Source of the DNA: Marthasterias glacialis
Lineage: Eukaryota > Echinodermata > Asteroidea > Forcipulatida > Asteriidae
Assembly (NCBI GenBank): GCA_911728455.2
Contig: OU452229.1
Span: 8,980,811-9,044,810, forward strand
Direction of reading: 5' to 3'
Length of the DNA: 64,000 bases
Positions 23,301-35,300 of the stretch are shown here, one piece after another (within the stretch, counting starts at the first letter, position 1; each line of letters begins with the position of its first letter). The position numbers and the translations under genes were made by a program. The notes below the pieces were generated by a model, which saw nothing but the letters and a program-made list of their open reading frames with translations, ran no database searches and had not been told where the DNA came from.

Positions 23301-26300
23301 CAACTATTCTATCGCAGTAAAAGCTAAGTCTAACTGTACTAAACTAGGACCACTGCACTGGTGCAGCAGTGTGGTGGATGGGAAATTGTCACACTCAATA
23401 TAACGACGACAGCTACCATGTCAGTGTGGTCATGAAACATGCGTACTTACTGGCCTCATCGTAAGAGTAATTCTTAGCTTGGTAACAAACCAACCTCTTC
23501 TGACCATCCGTTGACCCATTTAAGTACAAACTGCTGTTTAAATAACGGATAATTTTTGCATTCTCCTCATGAAATTCGTTGAAACGATCCGCACAACCTT
23601 TACTCAAGGAGGCCGCCATGACAGCTTCAACATGATCCGATGCGATAAGTCACGTAAATATACGACTCAGCACGGCACTGAAATGGACGACTTTTGTCCG
23701 CTGTGCGCAGATATGGCATGACGTCATTATACCATATTTGGTCATCCGGAAAACTGAGCACGCCGGAAACCCAAGACTGCCACACCGGGTTTTATGAATG
23801 GAAATCCTGTGATTTATGAATAATCAGTATGGAAGAGGTGGAATAGGAGGCTCATTAAAATTGGCTGAGCCCTCACAGTAGACATCTTCATGAAAGGACT
23901 TGAGGGGTACACAATGCTTAACCAGTCCACCTTCAAGTGCTATTGTTATGGGATTAAGGGATTATTGGATTACTGCCATAAAGCTCAGATCCTGGAGAGG
24001 CTGAAAGCAATACATGTACATTTAAGTAAATCTTTAGCTGTTGCAAACTGTTTTTTTTATTAAACTTACAAATCGTACCAACACAAAATAAATGTTAAAT
24101 GGCCTTATTTTTTTATCCTTATTTTTCAGTGGGGAAATATTATGGGACTGAGAAATAAACGGGACGGGTAAAACATTTATAAGAGGCAGGAAACGGGGAA
24201 AAAAAACTATTGTACTGGTGCCAACTGGGTGATATTTTCAACCTCAGGGGCAGCAAAAGAGGAGTTATCACCCTTTTGGTAGATTACCCCAGATTAGCGG
24301 GGATTAAGGTCATACAGATTGGTTCGTTTGTGCCTCTACCTGGACTAGCCAGCTTGCGTTCTGTCATGAATATGCCTGTGACGAAATGCAGCTGTGTGCA
24401 TTGACCTGAAGATAATGAACTCATTACGCCCAGGTGATACCTTCAGCTCAATATCTTGTTGTGCCGTGCGGTACAACAAGGTATTACCGTGTGTTAGATT
24501 AACAGGTCCTCCCTAAATGCCGCGTCGCCTAAAAAACGCACCATGCTGTATGATACACAGTAACACTGACTTCTAAAATGGCACAACCAAGATTATTTTG
24601 ATGATGACATCAGGTGAATTGGGTCAATATATATCATTTGGTTTTTCCAATTAAAATTGTTATTAACAATTGTTGTCATTTGTTGGCAGTGGGATTCACT
24701 GGTTACATTGAAAAGAGAACCTCTTGTATTAGATGGGGGATATGAGAGCTGGCTAATACGGTATCCAATGTTTACTACCAATCCCCATGTCAACAGACCA
24801 ACAGCAACAAGTGATGCCTCTTCAACCACTTCAAACTTGTGTAGGTATTATAACTTAGCAAGGGGATTATTATTATTGTTTGTGAGATTGTACATTTTAT
24901 TATTTCATTATTTATTACTTTTGTTTTTTCTAAGTGGTGCCTTTTCATCTAATTTGCCACACAGTTCAAATGCTGATTTGTCCTTTTATCATTTTATCAT
25001 GCCTTGTAGCTTCAAAGATAATACAAAGACTGGTTTATGTAATGTTATTGTAAAAATAGGTAATTGCTTTTACCTTATTGAAACAGATGTCTATCAACTA
25101 ACTCAGGTATTAGTTTATTTGTTTGTTTATTTCAGGAAGTACATGTATGTGGCCTTTTTGAAAAACAATGATGGTGTTTAATTAAAAAAAAACACCACCT
25201 TGATTCTGATTTTCTTAAATTCACAGATGATGTTTACATATTGTAGCTTTCCATTAAAATCTATGAGCTACAGAATATTGTAGAGTAAGGGTATGTAGTG
25301 ATAAGGAAATAGTCACCCAATGCTGATGGCAGGCTGACTTTTAATCACTTAGCTCTAGAATAGTGTAGGCTGAAAACGTGGTTGGGAAATGCAAGTTATG
25401 TGGAATGCCAAGCTGGGTTTCAGACACAACCAGGAAACTTAAAGAAGATAGGGATCAGGCCAAAAGGAGGTACTTGACATTGAAAACACCCCAATCTAGG
25501 GAGAAATGGAGGAAACTCAACGCCTGCCTTAATGAATCATACAAGAGGGATGAAATGAAGATGCAGTTGCACACAACAGATACACATCATTCCAAGGGTT
25601 TGGGAGGGATTCAAAGACCATCAACTTCCTCTTGCTGTCACCTTTATTGACTTCAAGAAAGCCTTTGATTCCACCAACAGAATTGTCATGTTTGCCATAT
25701 TACGCCACTATGGCATACATGCAGCAGTGGTTAGTGTCATGCAAACCCTGTATGTCATCTCGTGAAGTGCTGTAATGGTTGATGGAAACATCTCAGAGCC
25801 CATCAACATATCCACTGGAGTTCTGTAGCGTGATGTTCTTGTTCCTTTTGTGATCATCATAGTCGTCGACTTCCTCCTAAAGAAAATCACTGCTGGTTTG
25901 GATTCTGGAGTCATAACACACCCACGTCAGTCCAGGAGATATCCAGCAAAGCTACTAAATGACCTTGACTTTACTGATGGCATCGCCCGTCTAGAGTCTA
26001 GTTTACCACAGGCCCAGGCACAGTTATCCCGGACAGCCACAGCAGCAAAAGATGTCGAGATAGTAATCAGTGTACCTAAGACAGAGTACATCACAGCAAA
26101 TTGCAATTCCCAACCGGCACTTGAAGTCTACAGCAAATCAATCAACCATGTGACCTATTTCAAATACCTGGGGTCCATGGCAACCAGCATAACTGACAAT
26201 AAAAGACGTAAGGCATTGGCTTGGACGGCTTTTTGGAGGTTGGAGCAGTTGTGGAGAAACCCTGTTTTACCTGTTACCACCAAAGTGAGGCTGTTCAACA

Positions 26301-29300
26301 CCACATGCGTCACTGTTTTCCTGTATGGATATGAGTCATGGTTCATCTCCAAAGACATGGAAAGCAAGATTAATGCCTTTGCCACTGCATTATGCTTAAC
26401 ATCAAATGCATCGACCATGTCACTAATGACACCGAATACAAAATGACCATCTCAAACCCTCTTATGGAGTGTGCAAGAATCCGGCAGATCAAGTTCCTTG
26501 GGCACATACTCCGTCTGCAAGATAAAGCACCTGTAAAGATGTATGCCTTGTACAGACTGCCTCATGGGAAGAGAAGACCTGAAGGCAACGTACATCATAC
26601 CTGAAATACATCCAATACCTGCTCGGAGACAGAGAAGGCTTGCTGCGGCCCGACTGAACTATAACAATAGCGTAGCAATTGGAAGAAAATTTAGTTGCCT
26701 TCTCAGCAGCCGAAGGATGATGAGTGTAGGCAAACAACATTTTTAAGGAAGCATAAAAAAAGCCTGGCCCCCAAAAACACATTTAAAGTGTCCTTTTGTG
26801 TTCCAATTGACATGATAACATGCCCAGAACGTTCTGTAAGATACGACTTCAACAGTGGTTGACGAGATAATACCCGAAAAGCTCACTGCGTAATGTGCAC
26901 CATGCATGTTCTGGCAGTGTCATGCTTCAGTGGCATGGAACAGACAGGGACAGAAGATGCTTTAATCAATAGTTGAAATCACTCTTTCCCTGTGTAATTC
27001 CCAATTCCAGACCCACTACCTGGACAAAAGGTTAAATACAATAGTTAAATCACTCTTTCCCAGGATAATCCCCAATGGCGATCCATTAAGCCCTGCCTAC
27101 CTTAGCAACTTCCTAGCAATAGCACATGGTGTGATTTTCTTGCTACAATCGCAGCGTTGATTTGGTTGCGGCCACACACACGTATCGGATACACACACAT
27201 ACATGGTCTCGTGAACGGTATTGATTTAGTTTTTGTGGCCTTTTGAGTAGTGCCCTTGAGTCCAAAGAACAATGCAGTCAGGAACACTGTTAAACCACTT
27301 TTACTTAACTTTGCAAGGACCACTGCTGCTATGGGATTTGCACCACCAGAAATAAAAAAAAATTAAAACAAAGCAAAAGTTAGTACAGTTGTGTGTGCTG
27401 TTGTGTGTCAGAACAATGGCGACGGTTTGTTTACTTTTTTAGTAGGATTTTAACATGTCAGACTTTTGTCGGACTTTCAGTGGCGTTGTCAAGGCTATGA
27501 TTGGTCAATACAATAGTAGGCGGGGCTTAATGGATCAGTCTATTTCAGACCTACTACCTTGACAGAAGTCGCTGGAAAAAAACGGTTAAAATCACTCTTT
27601 ACCAGGGTAATTCCCAATGCAAGACGGACTACCAGGACAAAAGATGCTGGAAACAACGGTTAAAATCACTCTCTCCCAGGGTAATTCCCAATTCAAGACA
27701 GACTACCTGGACAGAAGGCGCTGGAAACAAACGGTTAAAATCACTCTCTCCCAGGGTCATTCCCAATTCAAGACAGACTACCTGGACAGAAGGTGCTGGA
27801 AACAATGGTTAAAATCACTCTTTCCCAGGGTCATTCCCAATTCAAGACAGACTACCTGGACAGATGGCGCTGGAAACAATGGTTAAAATCACTGTTTACC
27901 AGGGTAATTCCCAATGCAAGACCGACTACCAGGACAGAAGGCTCTGGAAACAACGGTTAAAATCACTCTTTCCCAGGGTCATTCCCAATTCAAGACAGAC
28001 TACCTGGACAGAAGGCGCTGGAAACAATGGTTAAAATCACTGTTTACCAGGGTAATTCCCAATTCAAGACAGACTACCTGGACATAAGGCGCTGGAAACA
28101 ACGGTTAAAATCACTCTCTCCCAGGGTAATTCCCAATTCAAGACAGACTACCTGGACAGATGGCGCTGGAAACAATGGTTAAAATCACTCTTTCCCAGGG
28201 TCATTCCCAATTCAAGACAGACTACCTGGACAGAAGGTGCTGGAAACAATGGTTAAAATCACTCTTTCCCAGGGTAATTCCCAATTCAAGACAGACTACC
28301 TGGACAGATGGCGCTGGAAACAATGGTTAAAATCACTGTTTACCAGGGTAATTCCCAATGCAAGACCGACTACCAGGACAGAAGGCTCTGGAAACAATGG
28401 TTAAAATCACTCTTTCCCAGGGCAATTCCCAATTCAGCACAGACTACCTGGACAGAAGGCGCTGGAAACAATGGTTAAAATCACTGTTTACCAGGGTAAT
28501 TCCCAATGCAAGACCGAATGCCAGGACAGAAGGCTCTGGAAACAACGGTTAATATCACTGTTTACCAGGGCAATTCCCAATTCAAGACAGACTACCTGGA
28601 CAGAAGGCTCTGGAAACAACAGTTAAAATCTTCATTTTATTGAAGCAGGAAATGGCACTGACTATACGCTAGTGACAAAGGGGTTGAAGGTTGTATATAG
28701 CTTCCTCACCTGGTACAACACCAACAATTGCCATGGACTTCTCTTCGATGTGGTCAAAGATGTCAAGGTAGGAATCAGGTGCACTCATCAAGCAGAGGGG
28801 GAGCATACTCCATCTTACTGGTTTGAAGAGTATTCCCTGGTCCTGGGTTGGCATAGCCAATGCTGATCTGAGAATGAATAATATTCTGCCAAGCTGCTTT
28901 AGCCACTGACTGGATGTGTTTCTTCCAGCTTATAGAGCAGATGAATGTGACCCCGAGAAGCTTGAGTTCTGCAACTTCTTCAAGAATACAACCATCAAAG
29001 GACAGGGGTATGCACAAACAAACACCATGATGCTGAGGAGTGCATTGCCCAGCAACAGTGGATGTGTTCATCCTACTTACTGCTGCCGATGAGAGCAACT
29101 ATTTAACCAGTTCCTGACAGGATTCTTCCATTTTTCTGTCCAACCTGACAGGATTATTTCTTGGAATTGCTGGAATCATTTTTCTTTAAGTGTACTGCTT
29201 GCACTAAGAAACCTTGACTTTGAAGCACCAACAGTTTTGGTTTCCCAATCGAAAAAAATGTCAAATTCAAAACCTCTGGCTACAATCGGTCCTACATCCG

Positions 29301-32300
29301 GAACCAAGGCTGGAATCTCGGTTCACCTGGATTTGCCTCTATTGAACCAAAATACAATGAATAAACAATGGTGGAAGCCTCTTGATGCCATGTTAATCCT
29401 CTTGGAATAAAAAGACAAAGGTCTGGAATCGGGGATAACACAATAACACCCACATAGTGAGAAAAAAATCTACAAAATAATCCACTCCATCTGTTGTCTT
29501 TGTGGTGAAACGAAATGTATCACGCTCTGAAACAAAATGTCTTGGTGACCTTTTTTCCAGTATATTTCCATTTTACACAATGTCGCCCGTTTGTCTGGCA
29601 TTTTGTGTGTGTATACACGGTGCCAACTGGTTAAATTTACTATGAAACTGAGCACATTTAATACTATTTGTGCATTTATACACAACCAGCAGTATCACCA
29701 TTTGTTGACTATTTTTTAATTTAAAAAAAAAAATTCAATTAAAAAACTAATTTAACATACCCAATATAAAAAATTCACTCATAAACTTTGTTTATCCTGT
29801 TTGTTTTGTTCATTTGATATTCTTTAGACTTAAAAACCAATGTAATGTGTATATTTTGCAAATTTCTGCTGTAAAGGCAGTAGTACATTTAATACATTTA
29901 ATACATTTGTTAATGTATAAAATAGTAGCATTTTAACCAACAATTGCTCCTGCAATATTGATTTGTTTGATTGATTGTTTGTTTTAAAGCATTCTAAATA
30001 TATGATTTTCTCAGTTGACAATGTTTTACAATTGGATTGATTCTCCCCCCCCCCTATGTATACAGTGGATTTTGATTACCCATCTCTTGAGGATGAGCAA
30101 CCAAGGAGTCTGCCTAAATCCAGCCCAGTCTCATCTCAAGTCAAGTTTTCTCATGCTGTAGATATCAATGGCCAAATATCAGCACCTAGTGAACCTGCTG
30201 CCATTTCGGCAATTAATGAAGCTGCCTCTGCTACTTTTCCTGAAGCCTACCCTGTCAAGTGTGTTCCATCTGTGGACAGATCTAGTAAGCCTAAACAGCC
30301 AACTGAAAATTCAGCTCCAAAACACAACTTGTGCAGTTTACCAGCCACCTCAAATGCCTCTTTCGTCACCCCATTGAATATTACTGAAGCCAATAGAGAA
30401 ATAACACCAACACAAAAACCCGAAACTGAAATGACAAATATCAATAAGCCCTCCTCTTCAGCTTCAAGTGCCAATGATAGCAAAGCAGCAAGTTCCCAAC
30501 GTGAAGCACTCTCTCCAAACCTACATCCAGTGGTTCCTCATCGTTCTCTGAAACCATTGTTACCAAATAACACAAATCAATCACAGAATACAACAAAAGG
30601 TACACACCAAGATGATACCATAGCATCAGTTGAACCTGAAGATGAGTGGGCTAACAGGCAAACACAGTTAGACAAGCTAGCGTCAGACAAGACTTTAAAA
30701 GACACAGATGTAAATGAAAGCGATATCGAGTCAGGAGAAATATCGAGAAAGCAACACGAACATCAATTACGAGAACAGCAGGCAAGACAGGAGCTAGAAA
30801 ACATGAGACAAGAGAAGATACGAACAGAAAATAAAAAACTACGTCTTGAGAAGGCTGAAGTGGAAAAACAACTTGAAGAACAGGTAGGAATATCTAAACT
30901 CAATGTAGAGTGTGGTAAATGACACATTCATTTACTGCAGTGCTTATAAAACTGCTATTTTTAAGCTAAGCAAAAGATACAAAAGCTTTATCAGATTTAT
31001 TTTTACAATGGGTTACTTTTAAAATTCTACCTGCAATAGGCAAGATATTTGAATGCTTCATCAATGCTTGGTTTACCTTTAAGACGGGCTTCACTGTGTG
31101 TCCATATGGATTTTGCTCATTTCTTGGTCCTACTTTCTTTCTACAGTAATGATTTGTCTGATAATTGTGTCACTTCACAGTGTGCTGATATTTTTTGTGT
31201 GGTGTGTCGTGGATTTAACATTTTCTTGGTGGAGAAACAAAACGGACGATGAGAGTCTTTGTTCTCTTGGCATTGTCAAGTCCAGGTGTCTTTGTGCCAG
31301 CAGTACCCTCAAAGAAAAAAGATTCCAGCTGTTCCCCCGTAACAATCCCGCCAGGGGGATGGGACCCCCCAAAATAGTAAAATCCTGGCGGCAACTGGTT
31401 AATTTGAACACGGGTTTTATTATAGGCTAGTTTTGGGAAAATTTGAATTAAAAATGATTATTAGGAAAAGAACGCTACAATTTTACATGTATCTTGATGA
31501 TGGGTACTTGATGACTGGTGGATCTAGGTTTAAATGTACATTTTGTCATCAGTGGTGGACACCCCCCCCCCACACAAATTCAATTCAAAGCCTGGTAATA
31601 TGGCGGCTTTCTGGATGGCATATAACTCTCTGGCTCTACCCTGATTATGTTTGTCTGCAAAAAGTTTCAACTATAGATACTGACATACGTGCTAACTTGC
31701 CCTATATTTTGAAACCTTGTATGTAAAAGCTTGAAATTGTGCCATGACAGTTATGCATGTATGGCTATCAGCAGTGTTGTCAGTGCTTTGCAGTATGGCA
31801 AGAATTTGAATGTTTCAAAATTTAGTCTCTCTAGTTGGTATTAAACATATAGCTCTATGAACTGTGCTGTACCATTAAGCTATTGTATCATTGTTATCTT
31901 TCTTCCTTGAAGGTGAAAGCTTACCAGCGTATGCAACAAGAGTTGGAGGTTCGACAACTTCAGCTTGAGGAAAAAGATAAAAAGAGGCAGGAAGAACGGA
32001 AGTCAGAGTTGAACAAACAGGAGGGCAATGTGGACACAAAGAGTGACACAATTCCTGACTTCTCAACTGAAGTGGTAAAACTGCCTATACCAGTAAGAAC
32101 TGAACTCACACCGGAAGATACACCTAAAAGGACATCAATGACAGAGCCTCAACAACCACAACCCTCAATACAAGAAACTAAACCATCTCAGCAAGTGCTA
32201 GGGAAACCAGTCGAGCCAAAAGACCATTCAGTGCAGCAACTACACACTAATTCAAATATCTTGCCTGCTTCGTCATCAGGCCATGTATCTATTACTTCAG

Positions 32301-35300
32301 GTACAGTGCTGCCCCCAGGCTGGGAAAAGAAGTTACACCCTTCAACTAACAAGTATTATTATTTAGATCATAATACTGAAACTACTCACTGGAATCCACC
32401 TGCAGCTGTTGGACCAGGGGGAGCAGCATTTGTAACAAACCCTAATGTTACAAAGCCTATTACAACAACATCAGCTGCACAAAGACCTGGGGATAAAGGA
32501 ATAGGTATGGAAAAATTATTTGCAGGGTTGCATTTTATAATCCACTGTGAAAAAAGAAAAAACAATTATGTTATGAGTTGAACTATATTACATACTTCTG
32601 ATTCCTAGAGTAGCTGTTGTTGATATCGCTGTTTACCAGATTACACTGTGCCAGGAATAAGGACATACTGGAAGTGTGACCAGTAAAAAGTTGTAAGCAT
32701 TTAAAGGCATTGCATACGTTTGGTAATGACTCTGAAAATTTTTGGCAATAAAAACTTACTTGGTAAGAAGTACAGCAGCTTTGGATAGTATAATGCGTTT
32801 TGAGAAACGTTTCACTTCGAAGTACTGTAGTTATGGAAAAATACATCACTTTTTATCCCCCCAAAATTTGAATCTGAGAAGCGTTATGGCCGTAACGCTT
32901 CTCACAATGTGTATTCCAATGACGGATACTTCTTCTGCGTGAACGCAACCGCTCCGGATTTTTGGCGATATCTCAAAAACGCTGCTACCTTTTGAAATGA
33001 AGTTTACACAGGTTAGTTTTATGGTATACATCTACAATTATATAGCATTAAGGCAAATGTACGGTTCCAAAAACCAAAGGTATACTTTGCCTTTAATGTG
33101 AAAAATTGTGTTTTAAGGAAACTGAGTGGAAGTTTTGTCATTTTTCTGACATTTAAAGAAATTGTAGGAAAGTTAAATTCCGCATGCGAATGGAAAATGT
33201 GTTTTTTGAATATTTTTCCAGACTTTCTTTCAGGTGCACAACAATTATCTCTTGTTTGTTTCCTTACATTGTTATTGTTGCTTTTTGTAATGAGGTTCAC
33301 CAGCAAGACAGTCAGCTCCTACTCAGACAAAAACTCGTCTCAAGTCAGATTCCTCATCAGAGACTCCTAAGTCGGGTTTGAAGAGGTCCTTTTCTTCTCC
33401 TAATATTGCTCAAATGGTTGTCAATGAAAATGAGGAATTGTCAACCATGCCAACTGTGAATCGAAGTAACAAACCAATCCAAAGGTGAGGTAAATTGCTG
33501 ATAGATATATTTGCACACTACTTTGGAAGTGGTGTACCTTGATGTCTGACTCTCTCAACAATGATTTTTCTGAAATGGTAAACCTTATTTTAAAAAAAAG
33601 AAGATTCTAGCTCTCTTACTTTTCAAGTTGCGTATTAATATTATGGGAAAAGGCCGCCATAAAAAAAGATAAAATACAGTTGTCATTTTAATGGATATCT
33701 AGAGACCATGATCTTTTGTCGGAACTGCTTCTGTCATTTGGAATAAGGTCCTTGCTATACAAAAAGACAATATGCCAAGATTATATCTGTTTGTGCAAGT
33801 AAAAATGCATCACCCATAGGCACTGCTAGTCACGAGTATATACACAAAATGCATCTTCTTTTACAGCGTGCAATAGTGTTGTCGCTTCTCACAATCAATC
33901 CGTAGCTATACACTAGTAAAAGCAGTTAGGTCCAGATTCCGGACATTTTGTAATGCATTGTCACAATCAAGTTGAAGATGAAATGTAGACCCTGTGGTGG
34001 ACCTCCGTCACTTGTAGATGCCACAGATGTCGTCTCTGTACAAAGTCTGCTCCACCTGGACTATTGAATAATGGAATCATTTATGACATGGCAAGATAGT
34101 CTTGCATCACGTCACCTTTACAGAGTTGTCAAGAATCAGTCACAATGTTAGACTGTTAAAACCAGTTTAATCTGGCCAAAACTTGTTTGTGTGAAATAGT
34201 GTTGTCGAAATGAAACCAGGACTAAATTAAGAAAAGATGACAAACATGGTGATATTTGGCACTTGGATTTACAGTTCTCTTATAGTTTTCTCCTTTTTAT
34301 TCGTAACGCTGCATTTTGTATGCAATTGCATGTTTTATTCTGTCCGATGTAAAATTGCAGTTCCGTACGGTGCATGCAGCCTAATTTGATTTGCACAGAC
34401 TTTGCAACGCCAAGTGGGACGTGAGACTTGTGACACGGGGAGCAAGAGCCTGCTTTTTGAAAAATATCATGCTGTGTCTGTAACGCCATAGATTTTGGGC
34501 AGGGTAAATAGGGACCAAACTTGCCTGGAAGAGTGACATCATGTTCGGGGCTAGACTTAATGCACGCAGATACACAGAACCACGTATATGTGGTAACCAG
34601 TGAAGCAAAGTGCATGCTGTGACAATGGATGATTCGTCTCTGAAGTGATTTGTCTCAATGGACATTTTATCGTTGCAATCAGCATACAAAATGGTTGAGT
34701 TTGTTAACGGTCGAGTTGTCTTATTACGAGTTGGTCAATGGAAGGTCGAGTTATCTGGCAGCCGTGTACTCGTGCTGCAAATTTTGTTTTCAATTCAAAT
34801 CATCCGCTGTTTATGGACATTAATAAGGGAATAAATGGGTGGTGACCAAGGTCTTAAACGGCTGTTGGGGAGGTCCTTTATCACACGGCCATGACCCTGC
34901 AAGGTTTTAAACGGCCCTTTAACTTTAAGATCGAGTCACTACTCTCTTATTCCCATGCATAAAGTGTAATAATGTAGGAAAATCTGAGAAACTTTTTTAA
35001 AAATTTCGAAAGTTTATTTTTCAATTCCTGTCACGTCCTCAGGCTCCATTTCGCGAAGGGTCAGGTTGCATGCGTTGCTCAATGGTTGCAAGTACACACA
35101 CACCTCATGGAGTTCCAGGAAACACAAGGAAGGCCTACTCCATATCAGGAATGACCTTTTGGTCAATAAGTTTAACAAAATACACGTTATGGTGGAAGAG
35201 GCAAAATTTCTGAAGACAGATGAGCAAATTAATCTATGTCAGCAGCCCTCAGGTAAATCTTCTTTAGTACCCCCTGGTAATGCCAACAAAACAGCAGGAA

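Noticed and set aside
24593-24829. Minus ORF of 78 codons
   Set aside because: Antisense of USP8 exon 7.
27617-28552. ORFs with repeated [17 protein letters not shown] motifs
   Set aside because: By-product of the 74-bp minisatellite; frames break between units.
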